Below are positions 1-8,051 of a DNA stretch of 64,000 bases, piece after piece (position 1 is the first letter of the stretch; each line of letters opens with the position of its first letter). The stretch covers positions 1 through 64,000 of the forward strand of contig NZ_CALHDW010000007.1 of assembly GCF_938023125.1 (NCBI RefSeq), in the 5' to 3' direction. This stretch comes from an uncultured Porphyromonas sp. (lineage in GTDB: Bacteria > Bacteroidota > Bacteroidia > Bacteroidales > Porphyromonadaceae). The translations under genes and the position numbers were made by a program. The notes beneath the pieces were generated by a model. The model had not been told where the DNA came from. It did not search any database and saw nothing but the letters and a program-made list of their open reading frames with translations.

Positions 1-128
1 ACAAGAGCCATCTCGGCAGGCTCTTTTTGATCGATATAAACGAATCCCTCTATTGCCCTCTCTTGTGCGAAAGTAAGTTTCAAAGAGAAGAGTAGAAGGC
101 TAAGCAGAAGTAGGCTAATTCTTTTCAT
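1..128 (-). CDS. N-terminal fragment of a secreted, probably TonB-dependent-receptor-like protein (cut by window edge)
   Basis: Reading the minus strand from the ATG at 126-128 gives about 42 residues up to the window edge. They begin MKRISLLLLSLLLFSLKLTF followed by AQ, a clear Sec signal peptide with a likely cleavage site after the FA of TFAQ. The mature start, ERAIEGFVYIDQKEPAEMA, resembles the first strand of a carboxypeptidase-regulatory-like beta-sandwich (pattern I.G.V.D....P...A). In Bacteroidetes that domain commonly begins TonB-dependent receptors and other outer-membrane proteins. The frame stays open to base 1, so the rest of the gene lies outside the window. The exported nature is seen directly; the receptor assignment is inference from a short stretch, and another surface protein with this domain is possible. 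Confidence 0.55.
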   Translation of the reverse strand, partial: MKRISLLLLSLLLFSLKLTFAQERAIEGFVYIDQKEPAEMAL

Positions 129-203
129 TATTCTGGCCCATAATTTTTGGGAAATTACCCTATTGAGGAAAATAAATTAGGCACGAAGATTGGGTTTACA
201 GGG

Positions 204-503
204 CTATTTTTTCTGCATACGCTTGCTGTTTGTCGCGATGAGAAAGGCGACCAGAAATACAAGAATAAAGCATACATAAGTGATGTGTACCCACATGGCT
301 TTCTCCGGTAGGAAGCCAAAGAGCATCGTAACTATCCCCAGTATTGCCAACCCTCCTGCGGCATATGTTTTGAGGCGTTTTTCATCAATCTTTGCACGCT
401 CTTTCTTAGACATGGTATTATAGCCGGCAAGTAGCATAGGGAAGCGGTATATAACAGGGGCTAATATTAGCACGATCAAACCTAGAATAAAGAATGTATT
501 CAT
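204..503 (-). CDS. DUF3784 family small membrane protein
   Basis: This 99-residue protein has an N-terminal hydrophobic helix (about residues 3-20), a conserved-looking cytosolic stretch AGYNTMSKKERAKID, and two further hydrophobic helices (about 48-66 and 71-91) ending in a basic tail. The GYNTMSKKE signature and length fit the DUF3784 family of Firmicutes and Bacteroidetes, whose function is not known. The ATG sits about 30 nt downstream of a near-consensus minus-strand -7 box (TACCTTAG, 530-537). It lies 75 nt upstream of the secreted-protein gene at the window edge and on the same strand, so co-transcription is possible. No function should be assigned beyond integral membrane protein. Confidence 0.7.
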   Translation of the reverse strand: MNTFFILGLIVLILAPVIYRFPMLLAGYNTMSKKERAKIDEKRLKTYAAGGLAILGIVTMLFGFLPEKAMWVHITYVCFILVFLVAFLIATNSKRMQKK

Positions 504-785
504 ACGGATTTTCCTCTTTTGTTACCTCGCTAAGGTACATCATTTTTGCGAATAAAATTGTCTAATAAAAAATGCCACATAGAGGACTTTTGTCTCCAGA
601 CCGTACTTCGTGGTGTTTTGGGCAGTTGATGGGATAGTAGAGGAGGAAGGTTTTTCCCTCGGATCGGGTGGAGGGGATCGGTGTTGGGATATCACACATG
701 ACAAGTAAAAGGCTATTAGTCGATTACTTCATTTTTCTAAGCCGAAGCTGGGGCAAAGTCATGCTTTTTTTATTACGTTTGCCTT

Positions 786-1337
786 TTCCCTCGTTCGATC
801 AACATTGGTATTGACGGAGACTTCGCTCCTTTGGTAGGTGCCATGATCGTGGATGTCAAACAACCCCTCGTTCTCATCACCGAACCAGGTCGTGAAGAAG
901 AGGTCATCACAAGGCTCAGCCGTGTGGGATTTGACAATGTCCTTGGGCACCTTGACGGAGGTTTCGAGACTTGGAAGGCTTCGGGCAAAGAGGTCGATCA
1001 CGTAGAGTGCATCTCGGCAGAGAGTCTTGCCGGACACTTCCCACTCAAAGAGGGTATCATCATCGATATCCGTAAGGAGGGCGAATACGCAGCAGAGCAC
1101 GTCGAGGAGGCTTACAGCCGCCCCCTCGCCTACATCAATGATTGGATCGCAGATCTCCCTCGTGACCAACATGTTTACCTCTACTGCGCCAGTGGTTATC
1201 GCAGTATGATAGCGGCAAGCATCCTTCAGGAAAAGGGGTATCGCAACTTCACGAATGTCGATGGAGGCTTCGAAGCCATCTCTCAGACAAGCATCCCAAA
1301 GACAGACTTTGTCTGCCGGAGCAGGAGGTCCAAATAA
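786..1337 (+). pseudogene. 5'-truncated remnant of an MBL-fold/double-rhodanese protein
   Basis: The translated frame shows two consecutive rhodanese-like segments. The second ends in the active-site loop CASGYRS (canonical CxxGxR), followed by AASILQEKGYRNFTNVDGGF. Homology to the C-terminal half of Bacteroidetes proteins that fuse a persulfide-dioxygenase-like metallo-beta-lactamase domain to two rhodanese domains starts before any ATG: the in-frame codons from about 786 read FPRSINIGIDGDFAPLVGAM, which matches the linker region of that family. The earliest usable start is a TTG at 831, inside the conserved region. No HxHxDH metallo-lactamase motif was found in the 280 bases upstream. I conclude that the MBL domain has been deleted and this is a remnant, although a short protein could still be made from the TTG. 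It is followed directly by an intact single-domain rhodanese. Confidence 0.65.
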
Positions 1338-1378
1338 TAATGTCATTCATCACTCCTATAAAACATCATAACTTTTTC

Positions 1379-1699
1379 ATGTTCAAACTTATCAAAAGCC
1401 TTTTCTCTCGCCCCGATGATCAGACACTCATCGAGGCCATCAAGGACGGTGCATTCTTGGTCGATGTCCGCTCTGCCGGCGAATTTGCCTCGGGCAGTGT
1501 CCCCGGTGCAGTTAATATCCCACTAGATCAGATCGAAGCGAAGCTTGACAAGTTCAAGGGTAAGAAGTCGATCATAGTCTTCTGTCTCAGTGGTGGCCGC
1601 AGCTCTCAAGCCCATGTCATCCTCGAACGCAATGGATTTGACAACGTCCTCAATGCTGGTACATGGAACCACGTTGCCTCACTCAAGAAGAGCATCTGA
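1379..1699 (+). CDS. Single-domain rhodanese-like protein
   Basis: The 106-residue rhodanese domain begins MFKLIKSLFSRPDDQ. It contains the CH2A-type motif DVRSAGEFASGSVPGAVNIP and the active-site loop CLSGGRS with the catalytic cysteine. Such proteins carry sulfane sulfur as a persulfide and move it between donors and acceptors; the physiological acceptor here is unknown. An upstream ATG at 1340 in the same frame would add 13 poorly conserved residues, so 1379 is preferred. The hydrophobic N-terminus is short and amphipathic rather than a convincing signal peptide. The gene follows the truncated double-rhodanese remnant by about 40 nt, so the pair may descend from a sulfur-handling operon. 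A strong hairpin terminator follows at 1823-1854. Confidence 0.85.
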   Translation: MFKLIKSLFSRPDDQTLIEAIKDGAFLVDVRSAGEFASGSVPGAVNIPLDQIEAKLDKFKGKKSIIVFCLSGGRSSQAHVILERNGFDNVLNAGTWNHVASLKKSI

Positions 1700-1822
1700 G
1701 CAGGTTTGGCAATCCCCCTTTTTCTAGGGCATAAAAAGGTTCGAAATTATTTCTTCTCGGTAAAGAGGGTACTTTTCTTATCTCTTACTATTGTACCCTC
1801 TAACGCCAAGGGTAAAACAAAC

Positions 1823-1865
1823 GGGGCCGATTTCCATTTGCGGAAATCAGCCCCTTACTTTTTCT
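1823..1865. terminator. Bidirectional hairpin terminator between convergent genes
   Basis: A 13-bp stem with one mismatch (1823-1835 with 1842-1854) and a 6-nt loop lies between the convergent rhodanese and thioredoxin-lipoprotein genes. A T-rich run follows on the plus strand (TTACTTTTTC) and another on the minus strand (GTTTGTTTTA). It can therefore end transcripts from both sides. Confidence 0.85.
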
Positions 1866-1968
1866 TTTATCGGACGGCAATGGTTCGAAAAAAGTTCAGA
1901 AATTATTTTCAGTACACCACACCTTTTATTCGGCTCTTCCCTATTCGGGAAGGAGAGCGCAGGGGGCG

Positions 1969-3009
1969 TTATTTTGCGTCGCCCGTGGTTTCGTAGAGGG
2001 GAGCGATGATCTCTTCGATAGCCTCTCCGTGCAAGTCGCGGGCAACAATCTTGCCATCAGGGCCTACGAGCATAATCTGGGGGATACCCATAATACCGTA
2101 GAGTTCGGTAGCTGTAGTACCCTCAGTGTCGAAGATTTGAGGCCAAGCGATGCCTAATTCTTCTACAGCTTTGAGATGATCTTCTTTGCCGTCCCATACA
2201 GCTACGCCTACAATGCCAAGGCCTTTGTTGCGGTACTTTTCGTAGATAGGAAGGAGCTCATTCTTGATCGCTCTACGGCAGGGACCACACCAAGAGGCCC
2301 AAAAATCTACGAGCACGTACTGCCCTTTGCCTACATAGTCGCCGAGAGATACTTTATTTCCCTCGGGGTCTTCGCCCGTGAAGTCTCTAAATTGGTTGCC
2401 GGGCATGGTTTCTTTGAGGTTGGCAAAGAGTGCGATATCCTTTTTAATGATGGGCATAGCCTTGAGGGCGTCCCCTGCTTTGTCTAATAGATCGCTTAGT
2501 TTGCTGCTTTCCTCGCAGGTCATTTTGCAGAGGTAGTAGCCCAAGAATCCGGCCTTAGAGTCGGCATATTTAAGATAGAATTGCTCAGCAAGGGTGTAGA
2601 CATTTCGGATCCAAACTTCACCACCTTGGGCAATTCCCTCTTGTATCTTTTTGTAGATGTCGGCATTTTCATCATTGATGGGGGTGCCACGGAATGCGTT
2701 GCAAGTGGTGTCTAGAGTAAGGGTTCCGGCTTCCGCTACCAACATCGTATTGATACCTTCGTCAGTAGAAACGAGGCGATAAACTTTGCCCATTTCGCCT
2801 TTGAATACGTATTCGAAGTTGGGCCCATCGAGGGTGATACTATCTACGGCGACAGAGGTGTCCTCTTGGTCTAGATCGTAAATTCGTAGCATCTCGCCCT
2901 TCATGTCGGGGGATACTATACCTGTAATCTTGCTTTCCTTTTTGCAGCCAATGGCAAGGAATGTAAGTGCTGCCAATGCAATGACAGAGAAAAATTTTGT
3001 TCGATTCAT
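1969..3009 (-). CDS. Thioredoxin-fold lipoprotein (DUF4369 plus TlpA/ResA-like domain)
   Basis: The 346-residue protein has a lipoprotein signal peptide with lipobox LAIGC (Cys22). An N-terminal DUF4369-type domain (SKITGIVSPDMKGEMLRIYD onward, about 25-120) is followed by a helical middle segment and a C-terminal thioredoxin domain. That domain has the redox motif WCGPC near residue 240 and the cis-proline motif GIPQIMLV. In this family the CxxC pair reduces or exchanges disulfides in the periplasm; the anchoring lipid places it on a membrane facing the periplasm. The natural substrate cannot be told from sequence. The architecture is very common in Bacteroidetes. It is a single gene that converges on the rhodanese gene across a shared terminator. 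Confidence 0.9.
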   Translation of the reverse strand: MNRTKFFSVIALAALTFLAIGCKKESKITGIVSPDMKGEMLRIYDLDQEDTSVAVDSITLDGPNFEYVFKGEMGKVYRLVSTDEGINTMLVAEAGTLTLDTTCNAFRGTPINDENADIYKKIQEGIAQGGEVWIRNVYTLAEQFYLKYADSKAGFLGYYLCKMTCEESSKLSDLLDKAGDALKAMPIIKKDIALFANLKETMPGNQFRDFTGEDPEGNKVSLGDYVGKGQYVLVDFWASWCGPCRRAIKNELLPIYEKYRNKGLGIVGVAVWDGKEDHLKAVEELGIAWPQIFDTEGTTATELYGIMGIPQIMLVGPDGKIVARDLHGEAIEEIIAPLYETTGDAK

Positions 3010-3044
3010 ATTGCTTATTTCGTTTTATTTCTACTTTGAGGGGT

Positions 3045-3824
3045 CTACTTAGAGACCTTTTTGCTACATCTTATATATATGGGATGATAGGTCAAGGAGA
3101 TGCCTCCCTGAGGGTGAGGGTACTTCATCGTGTATTCCTTCTCTAGCTGAGCGAGTTGGGCACGACCGCAAAGATAGGAAATATTGTCATTGGGGAGGTG
3201 AGTCACACCGGTGGCTCGTAGGTGATGCAGGAGGTCAGTTAACGAGGGGAATTGCAGTACAACCTCCTCTTCTTCTACCTTTACATCGCTAAAATATTCG
3301 GCACAAAACTCCCTATATTCCGATGCTGGGAAATAGCGGAGCCCTCGCCCTGTGAGGGTACGCAACTCGTGTAGATTACGTTCCCCAAATGTGGAGATGA
3401 GTAGAGCCCCTTGGGGGGTAAGATGCTTTTGGGCTTGGGAGAGCAAGAGAAAAGGATCTTCTATCCATTGTAGGGCAGAAGCCGAGGTAATAAGATCTAG
3501 TGGAGTGGTGATCCGGGATAATACCTCGGATATATCTCCTATGAGTTTTGTATATGTTTGATGCTCCAGGTATTGCTCGGCCTTCTCTAGGATAGTGGCA
3601 TTAAGGTCGTTGAGCAACCAATGTTGTACTTCAATTCTAGCTGTCAGAGCTTTGGTGAGTAGGCCCGTTCCGCAACCAAACTCCAGGATATGGTTGTATT
3701 TTTTCCCCTGGGGTAGATAGGCTACCAAGTGTTGAGCAATCTGATTTTGCACAAGGGCGTACCGATCGTAGGAGGAGACGGCACGGGCAAAGGAGCGGGC
3801 GATACCTTGTTGGGCTTTATTCAT
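3045..3824 (-). CDS. bioC: Malonyl-ACP O-methyltransferase BioC
   Basis: BioC methylates the free carboxyl of malonyl-ACP with S-adenosylmethionine. This disguises it as a fatty-acid primer so the fatty-acid synthase can build pimeloyl-ACP methyl ester for biotin. The 259-residue protein starts MNKAQQGIARSFARAVSSYD, a typical BioC opening, and has the SAM-binding motif LEFGCGTGLL. Further class I methyltransferase strands are visible (TPLDLITSASALQWIEDPF, then LLISTFGERNLHEL). The open frame runs 38 codons further upstream, but those lie inside bioG and are not family-like, so the ATG at 3824 is chosen. That ATG overlaps the bioG stop by 8 nt (ATGAATAA), implying translational coupling. It is the last gene of the bioF-bioG-bioC operon. 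Confidence 0.9.
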   Translation of the reverse strand: MNKAQQGIARSFARAVSSYDRYALVQNQIAQHLVAYLPQGKKYNHILEFGCGTGLLTKALTARIEVQHWLLNDLNATILEKAEQYLEHQTYTKLIGDISEVLSRITTPLDLITSASALQWIEDPFLLLSQAQKHLTPQGALLISTFGERNLHELRTLTGRGLRYFPASEYREFCAEYFSDVKVEEEEVVLQFPSLTDLLHHLRATGVTHLPNDNISYLCGRAQLAQLEKEYTMKYPHPQGGISLTYHPIYIRCSKKVSK

Positions 3825-4506
3825 GGGGAAGCGTATCGGGAGAGAGAAGTTGCTCCCAATGGGAGTAGGCTCCAAAGGGGTAGTGATCGGCTTCGGGGAG
3901 TATGGTGATGGCAACGTCTGTCGTCTGCCACCAAGCAAGTTGGTTAGCGGCAGGAATGATGCGATCCTTGATCGGGATTATAGCGTGCGTCCACGGAGTG
4001 CGCCCTTGCTCGCTGGCGAAGAGGGGTTGTGACCCTACGTAAGATAGTTCTGTTATTAGCTCTTCGGTAGAGCGTGTTTTGAGGGAGTCGAATAGGTGTC
4101 GTAGCCGTTTCCCGCCACACATCCGTCGGTTGAATCGCTCTCTATTCTCCTCACTGAGGTTGTCTCTTGTTGCATCGAAGATGGCACAGGGTATCCCCCA
4201 ATCATCGTGCCTTGGGTAGGGAGTCCCTGCAATGGCAATCGCTTTAGATAGTGGAGGTAATTGGCCCTGCAGATGAAGGAGAGTCGCCGCCCATACCCCC
4301 ATAGACCAGGCTACAAGATCTACATGAGTGTAGGGTGAAAAGCCGAAAGAGAAGTCGAGGCGCCTATAGTCTTCTACGAGTAGGAGATCATACCCCAGGG
4401 GGAGTGCAAGGTGCTCTATTGCGGCACGAGTCATGGCCCATCCGTTGCAAAAGATGAGGAGGGCGGGTGCCGGTGAGGAGGCGGAGCGGAGTAACAGCTG
4501 TTTCAT
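3817..4506 (-). CDS. bioG: Pimeloyl-ACP methyl ester esterase BioG (DUF452)
   Basis: BioG is the alpha/beta-hydrolase that removes the methyl ester from pimeloyl-ACP methyl ester, the step done by BioH in enteric bacteria. The 229-residue protein begins MKQLLLRSASSPAPALLIFCNGWAM (written here only to fix the start). It has the BioG-type nucleophile elbow VDLVAWSMGVW with Ser in WSMG, a later Asp in PIKDRIIPA and a His in ADHYPFG, a plausible Ser-Asp-His triad. The frame is open far upstream, but those residues are the antisense-like overlap with bioF. The start at 4506 overlaps the bioF stop as ATGA. Some Bacteroides carry bioG and bioC fused; here they are separate but overlapping. Confidence 0.88.
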   Translation of the reverse strand: MKQLLLRSASSPAPALLIFCNGWAMTRAAIEHLALPLGYDLLLVEDYRRLDFSFGFSPYTHVDLVAWSMGVWAATLLHLQGQLPPLSKAIAIAGTPYPRHDDWGIPCAIFDATRDNLSEENRERFNRRMCGGKRLRHLFDSLKTRSTEELITELSYVGSQPLFASEQGRTPWTHAIIPIKDRIIPAANQLAWWQTTDVAITILPEADHYPFGAYSHWEQLLSPDTLPHE

Positions 4507-5675
4507 CGGAGAGGCTCTAGTATTTGTAGCATTGGGGTGAGGTCGTTCGGGTTGATAGCTGCGGTAAGAGAAAGGCGTAGGCGAGCTGTCCCGAGAGCTA
4601 CGGTGGGGTAGCGTATCGGTTTTACTTCGAATCCTCCCTCTTGTAGCCTCTCTGCCAAAAGAGCGCAAGCCCCATTTTCGCCTATAATTAGGGGTAAGAT
4701 CTGAGCCACTCCGGGGCACGAGTATCCTTTTTCTTCGAGAGAAGAGCGGAGATATCGGCTTACCTCTCTCAGTTGAGCACGCTCTTCTCCTAATTGGGGC
4801 AATAATGCGAATATGTATCGGCTCCAAGCTATAACAGCCGGTGGTAGCATTGTTGAGAAAATAAGGGGGCGGGCCATATTGATGAGATACTCCCTCAGAG
4901 AGGGGCTAATTGCGGCATAGGCTCCCATACTATTTAGGGCTTTTCCGAATGTGCCCACTAGTATGTCAATATCGGCAAGTACTCCCTGCTCTTCTGCCAA
5001 TCCGTATCCGTTGGCGCCGTGGGTGCCTATGGCATGGGCTTCGTCGCAGTAGATAACGAGCGAGGGATAGCTCTTCTTTAGGGCAACAAGCGACTTGAGA
5101 TCAGCTTCGTCGCCGTCCATGCTGTAGAGACTTTCTACTACAACGATGGAAATACGATACTTCCCTTCATCCTCTTTCAGTAGCTCGCTAAGGTGCTCAA
5201 GGTCGTTGTGTCTAAAGCGCGTGAAAGGGAGTCGGCTTAGGCGTATCCCATCAATAATACTGGCATGCACCATCCTATCTGCATATACCTTTATACCCTC
5301 CAGATGGGCTAATGCAGGGAGAATGCCTGTATTGAGATGGTATCCACTATTGAAGAGTAGAGCTGCCGGGTGATCTAGAGCCTTTGCTATTTCGGTCTCG
5401 AAGAGAGCGGCCTCCTCATAGTTACCCAATAGGAGGCGAGATGAGGTGCTGCCCGAGGGGGTACTATACTCAGGATGAAGAGCGGCGAACTGTTCACGTA
5501 GGTCAGCCCGCTCAGTAAGCCCAAGATAGTCGTTGCCGGATAGGTTGAGACGCTTCTCCTTATTGACGACAATCCATTTCCCTAGAGAGGAGTAGGGGAG
5601 GGAGAGCTGGCGGAGATTCTCCTTTGTTGCTAGGGCCTCGAGCTGTTGGTTTACCTGTTTGTCTAGATCATGCAT
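4503..5675 (-). CDS. bioF: 8-amino-7-oxononanoate synthase BioF
   Basis: BioF condenses pimeloyl-ACP with L-alanine, using pyridoxal phosphate, to give 8-amino-7-oxononanoate (KAPA), the first committed biotin ring precursor. The 390-residue protein shows the alpha-oxoamine synthase pattern: the entry motif LSGNDYLGL, the GSTSSRLLLGN loop, CDEAHAIGTHG with the cofactor Asp/His, and the PLP-lysine motif VGTFGKALNSMGAY. Length is normal for the family. It is the first gene of a minus-strand operon with bioG and bioC; bioA, bioD and bioB are not in the window. A -7 box lies about 60 nt upstream of the ATG. Related KBL/serine palmitoyltransferase enzymes are the alternative, but the bio neighbours settle it. 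Confidence 0.92.
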   Translation of the reverse strand: MHDLDKQVNQQLEALATKENLRQLSLPYSSLGKWIVVNKEKRLNLSGNDYLGLTERADLREQFAALHPEYSTPSGSTSSRLLLGNYEEAALFETEIAKALDHPAALLFNSGYHLNTGILPALAHLEGIKVYADRMVHASIIDGIRLSRLPFTRFRHNDLEHLSELLKEDEGKYRISIVVVESLYSMDGDEADLKSLVALKKSYPSLVIYCDEAHAIGTHGANGYGLAEEQGVLADIDILVGTFGKALNSMGAYAAISPSLREYLINMARPLIFSTMLPPAVIAWSRYIFALLPQLGEERAQLREVSRYLRSSLEEKGYSCPGVAQILPLIIGENGACALLAERLQEGGFEVKPIRYPTVALGTARLRLSLTAAINPNDLTPMLQILEPLR

Positions 5676-5734
5676 GACGTACTTTTGGGGTAAAGATGCG
5701 TATAACTCCCCCGGGGCTTGTCTTCTTTACGGAG

Positions 5735-5742
5735 CAAAGGTA
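5735..5742 (-). promoter_or_regulatory. -7 promoter box (TACCTTTG) for the bioFGC operon
   Basis: The minus strand reads TACCTTTG, an exact match to the Bacteroidetes -7 consensus TAnnTTTG, 60 nt upstream of bioF. No BirA operator was recognised around it. The divergent promoter for the mannosyltransferase gene lies about 70 nt away. Confidence 0.6.
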
Positions 5743-5808
5743 CATTAATCCCAGCATAGGAAGGGCTTGTCTTGTATTCGAGTGATGTATTCTCTTTTTC
5801 TTTTGTGT

Positions 5809-5816
5809 TACCTTTG
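5809..5816 (+). promoter_or_regulatory. -7 promoter box (TACCTTTG) for the mannosyltransferase-pyrC-ilvE unit
   Basis: The plus strand reads TACCTTTG 47 nt before the ATG at 5863. It matches the Bacteroidetes -7 consensus. A -33 TTTG element at the usual spacing is not obvious. Confidence 0.6.
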
Positions 5817-5862
5817 TGGCAACTAAAAAACGGATAGCAATTATAGGAGAGTTGCGCTACAT

Positions 5863-6606
5863 ATGAAGGATAAGATTATTATCATTCCCACCTACAACGA
5901 GCGAGAAAATGTCGCCAATATGATTACCCAAGTATTTGCTCTAGAGGGTAATTTTGAAATACTTATCGTGGATGATTCCTCTCCTGATGGTACAGCTTCC
6001 ATCGTAAAAGAGGAGATGGCGAAATACCCTGAGCGCCTCCATCTCTTGGAGCGTAAGGGAAAGCTCGGTTTGGGTACGGCCTATATTGCAGGCTTCAAGT
6101 GGTGTCTCTCTGAGGGGTATAACTACATTTTTGAGATGGATTGCGACTTTAGTCATCCTCTCGAAGCGCTACCCCGCCTCTATGCAGCTTGTCACGATCA
6201 AGGGTATGATGTGGCAGTGGGCTCTCGCTATATAAAGGGGGGGGGCGTGAAGGATTGGCCTCGTAATCGTATCATGATGAGCCGTTGGGCTTCTTATTAT
6301 GTCCGTTTCGTTACCTGGTTAAAGGTGCACGACACTACGGCCGGCTTCGTATGCTATCGCCGAGAGGTGCTAGAAGCCATTGATCTTGATGCCATCCATT
6401 TCAAAGGCTATGCCTTCCAAATCGAAATGAAATACGTGGCCGCTTGTCTCGGTTTCAAGCTAACAGAAGTGCCCATCGTCTTTATCAATCGCAAGCTTGG
6501 AGTCTCCAAGATGAGCAGTTCTATCTTTGGCGAAGCGTTCACGGGAGTACTCAAGTTGCGTTTATGGCATACATTCAAAGGATATCCTCGCCGCAAAGCA
6601 AATTAA
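5863..6606 (+). CDS. Polyprenol monophosphomannose synthase (GT2 family)
   Basis: The 247-residue cytosolic glycosyltransferase has the dolichol/polyprenol-phosphate mannosyltransferase pattern: IPTYNERENV at the N-terminus, the first Asp motif VDDSSPDGT near residue 38, the metal-binding MDCDFSHP motif, and VGSRYIKGGGVKDWPRNR followed by DTTAGFVCYRR. It is expected to move mannose from GDP-mannose to a membrane polyprenyl phosphate, giving a lipid-linked donor for envelope glycans or protein O-mannosylation. It lacks the C-terminal membrane domain found in some homologues, so it acts at the membrane surface. It is the first gene of a plus-strand run and lies 42 nt before dihydroorotase. The sugar specificity is inferred from family. 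Confidence 0.85.
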   Translation: MKDKIIIIPTYNERENVANMITQVFALEGNFEILIVDDSSPDGTASIVKEEMAKYPERLHLLERKGKLGLGTAYIAGFKWCLSEGYNYIFEMDCDFSHPLEALPRLYAACHDQGYDVAVGSRYIKGGGVKDWPRNRIMMSRWASYYVRFVTWLKVHDTTAGFVCYRREVLEAIDLDAIHFKGYAFQIEMKYVAACLGFKLTEVPIVFINRKLGVSKMSSSIFGEAFTGVLKLRLWHTFKGYPRRKAN

Positions 6607-6648
6607 GAAACAGCGGAGAAGAAGGATCTCTCAACACTACGTGCTACT

Positions 6649-8004
6649 ATGAAACAACTACTACTTAATGCTCAGATAACGAACGAAGGAAAAACTTTCT
6701 TCGGTTCTGTGTTGATTGACGGGGAGCGCATTGCGGCCGTTTATCCGGGGGTGATGTCTCCGACCCACATCCCCGAAGAGGCTCGTAATGCCCAGATCGA
6801 AAACTGTGAGGGCTTGTGGCTCTTCCCTGGTGTTATTGATGATCAAGTACACTTTAGAGACCCGGGTCTTACCCACAAGGGCGATATAGAGAGCGAGAGT
6901 AGAGCTGCCATTGCCGGAGGGGTAACCTCCTTTATGGATATGCCCAATACGAATCCCGCCACCACATCGTACGATGCTCTTATGTGGAAGCGCGACCATG
7001 CGTACGAGGTCTCTTGGGCAAATTATGCCTTCTTTGTGGGGGGCACAAATAGTAATGCGGAGAGTCTGTTTTCTCTAGATCCAAAGATAATCCCCGGGAT
7101 CAAACTCTTCTTGGGAGCCTCTACAGGCAATATGTTGGTGGATCGTAGGGAGGCGGTAGAGACTTTCTTTGCAGAGAGCCCTCATCTCATAGCCATTCAC
7201 TCTGAGTCCGAAGAGATCATTCGCCGTAATCGAGCCTTGTACGTTGAGCGTTATGGAGAGGATCCTCCTATCACTTGCCACCCCCTTATTCGTAGTGACG
7301 AAGCTTGCTATCGTTGTACATCGGAGGCTCTCGATAGGGCTACGAAGTATGGCACTCGCCTCCATGTGTTGCATCTGAGTACAGCTAGAGAGGTAGCTTT
7401 ATTCCGCCATGACCTCCCCTTAAAAGAAAAGCATATCACAAGTGAAGTCTGTGTGCATCATCTCTGGTTTACGGATCAGGATTATGCCCGCCTTGGCACA
7501 CGTATTAAGTGGAATCCGGCCATAAAGACAGAAGCCGATAGGCAGGCATTGCGCCAAGGTCTGATAGACGGAGCATTGGATATCGTAGCCACGGACCATG
7601 CTCCGCATCTTTGGCAGGAGAAAGAAGGAGGAGCTCTCAAGGCTGCTTCGGGTGGTCCCCTCATTCAATACTCTCTACTCGTGATGCTACAACTTGCTGA
7701 GCAGGGCTTGTGGTCTAGAGAGTTGGTGGTGGATAAGATGTGTCACCGTCCTAGTGACCTATTCTCGGTACAAGAGCGAGGATATATCCGCCCTGGTTAC
7801 TATGCAGATCTCGTCCTTGTCAATCCTCGGGAGAATACAGAGGTAAGCAAAGAAAGCATTGTGAGCCGCTGTGGTTGGTCGCCTTTCGAAGGCTATAGCT
7901 TCGATCACAGCGTCGAAAGCACCTATGTCAATGGGCAGCGAGCTTATTACAAAGGTATGTTTGAGGCAAGACCTTCGGTAAAGCCTTTGTTATTTAACCG
8001 ATAA
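6649..8004 (+). CDS. pyrC: Dihydroorotase
   Basis: This enzyme cyclises N-carbamoyl-aspartate to dihydroorotate in pyrimidine synthesis. The 451-residue amidohydrolase has the class I pattern: DDQVHFRDPGLTHKGDI near residue 65, a carboxylatable lysine in GIKLFLGASTGNM, His in AIHSESEEI and LHVLHLSTARE, and the terminal metal/catalytic Asp in ATDHAPH. At the first metal site the usual D-x-H-x-H reads D-D-Q-V-H, so one His is replaced by Gln. I recall the same Gln in other Bacteroidales dihydroorotases, so it is probably a lineage feature, not damage. The gene follows the mannosyltransferase by 42 nt and touches the next ORF (stop TAA within TAATG). Confidence 0.9.
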   Translation: MKQLLLNAQITNEGKTFFGSVLIDGERIAAVYPGVMSPTHIPEEARNAQIENCEGLWLFPGVIDDQVHFRDPGLTHKGDIESESRAAIAGGVTSFMDMPNTNPATTSYDALMWKRDHAYEVSWANYAFFVGGTNSNAESLFSLDPKIIPGIKLFLGASTGNMLVDRREAVETFFAESPHLIAIHSESEEIIRRNRALYVERYGEDPPITCHPLIRSDEACYRCTSEALDRATKYGTRLHVLHLSTAREVALFRHDLPLKEKHITSEVCVHHLWFTDQDYARLGTRIKWNPAIKTEADRQALRQGLIDGALDIVATDHAPHLWQEKEGGALKAASGGPLIQYSLLVMLQLAEQGLWSRELVVDKMCHRPSDLFSVQERGYIRPGYYADLVLVNPRENTEVSKESIVSRCGWSPFEGYSFDHSVESTYVNGQRAYYKGMFEARPSVKPLLFNR

Positions 8005-8051
8005 TGGCTACTTTTGCAAGTGTTATACAAATCTCAAATACGTACTGTATT

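Noticed and set aside
759..1346. A 195-codon minus-strand open frame across the rhodanese remnant.
   Set aside because: It is antisense to clear rhodanese motifs, and its translation shows no domain or plausible start context.
1706..2009. Two short plus-strand frames (96 and 72 codons) between the rhodanese and thioredoxin genes.
   Set aside because: They run through the terminator hairpin and into the 3' end of the opposite gene, and their composition is not protein-like.
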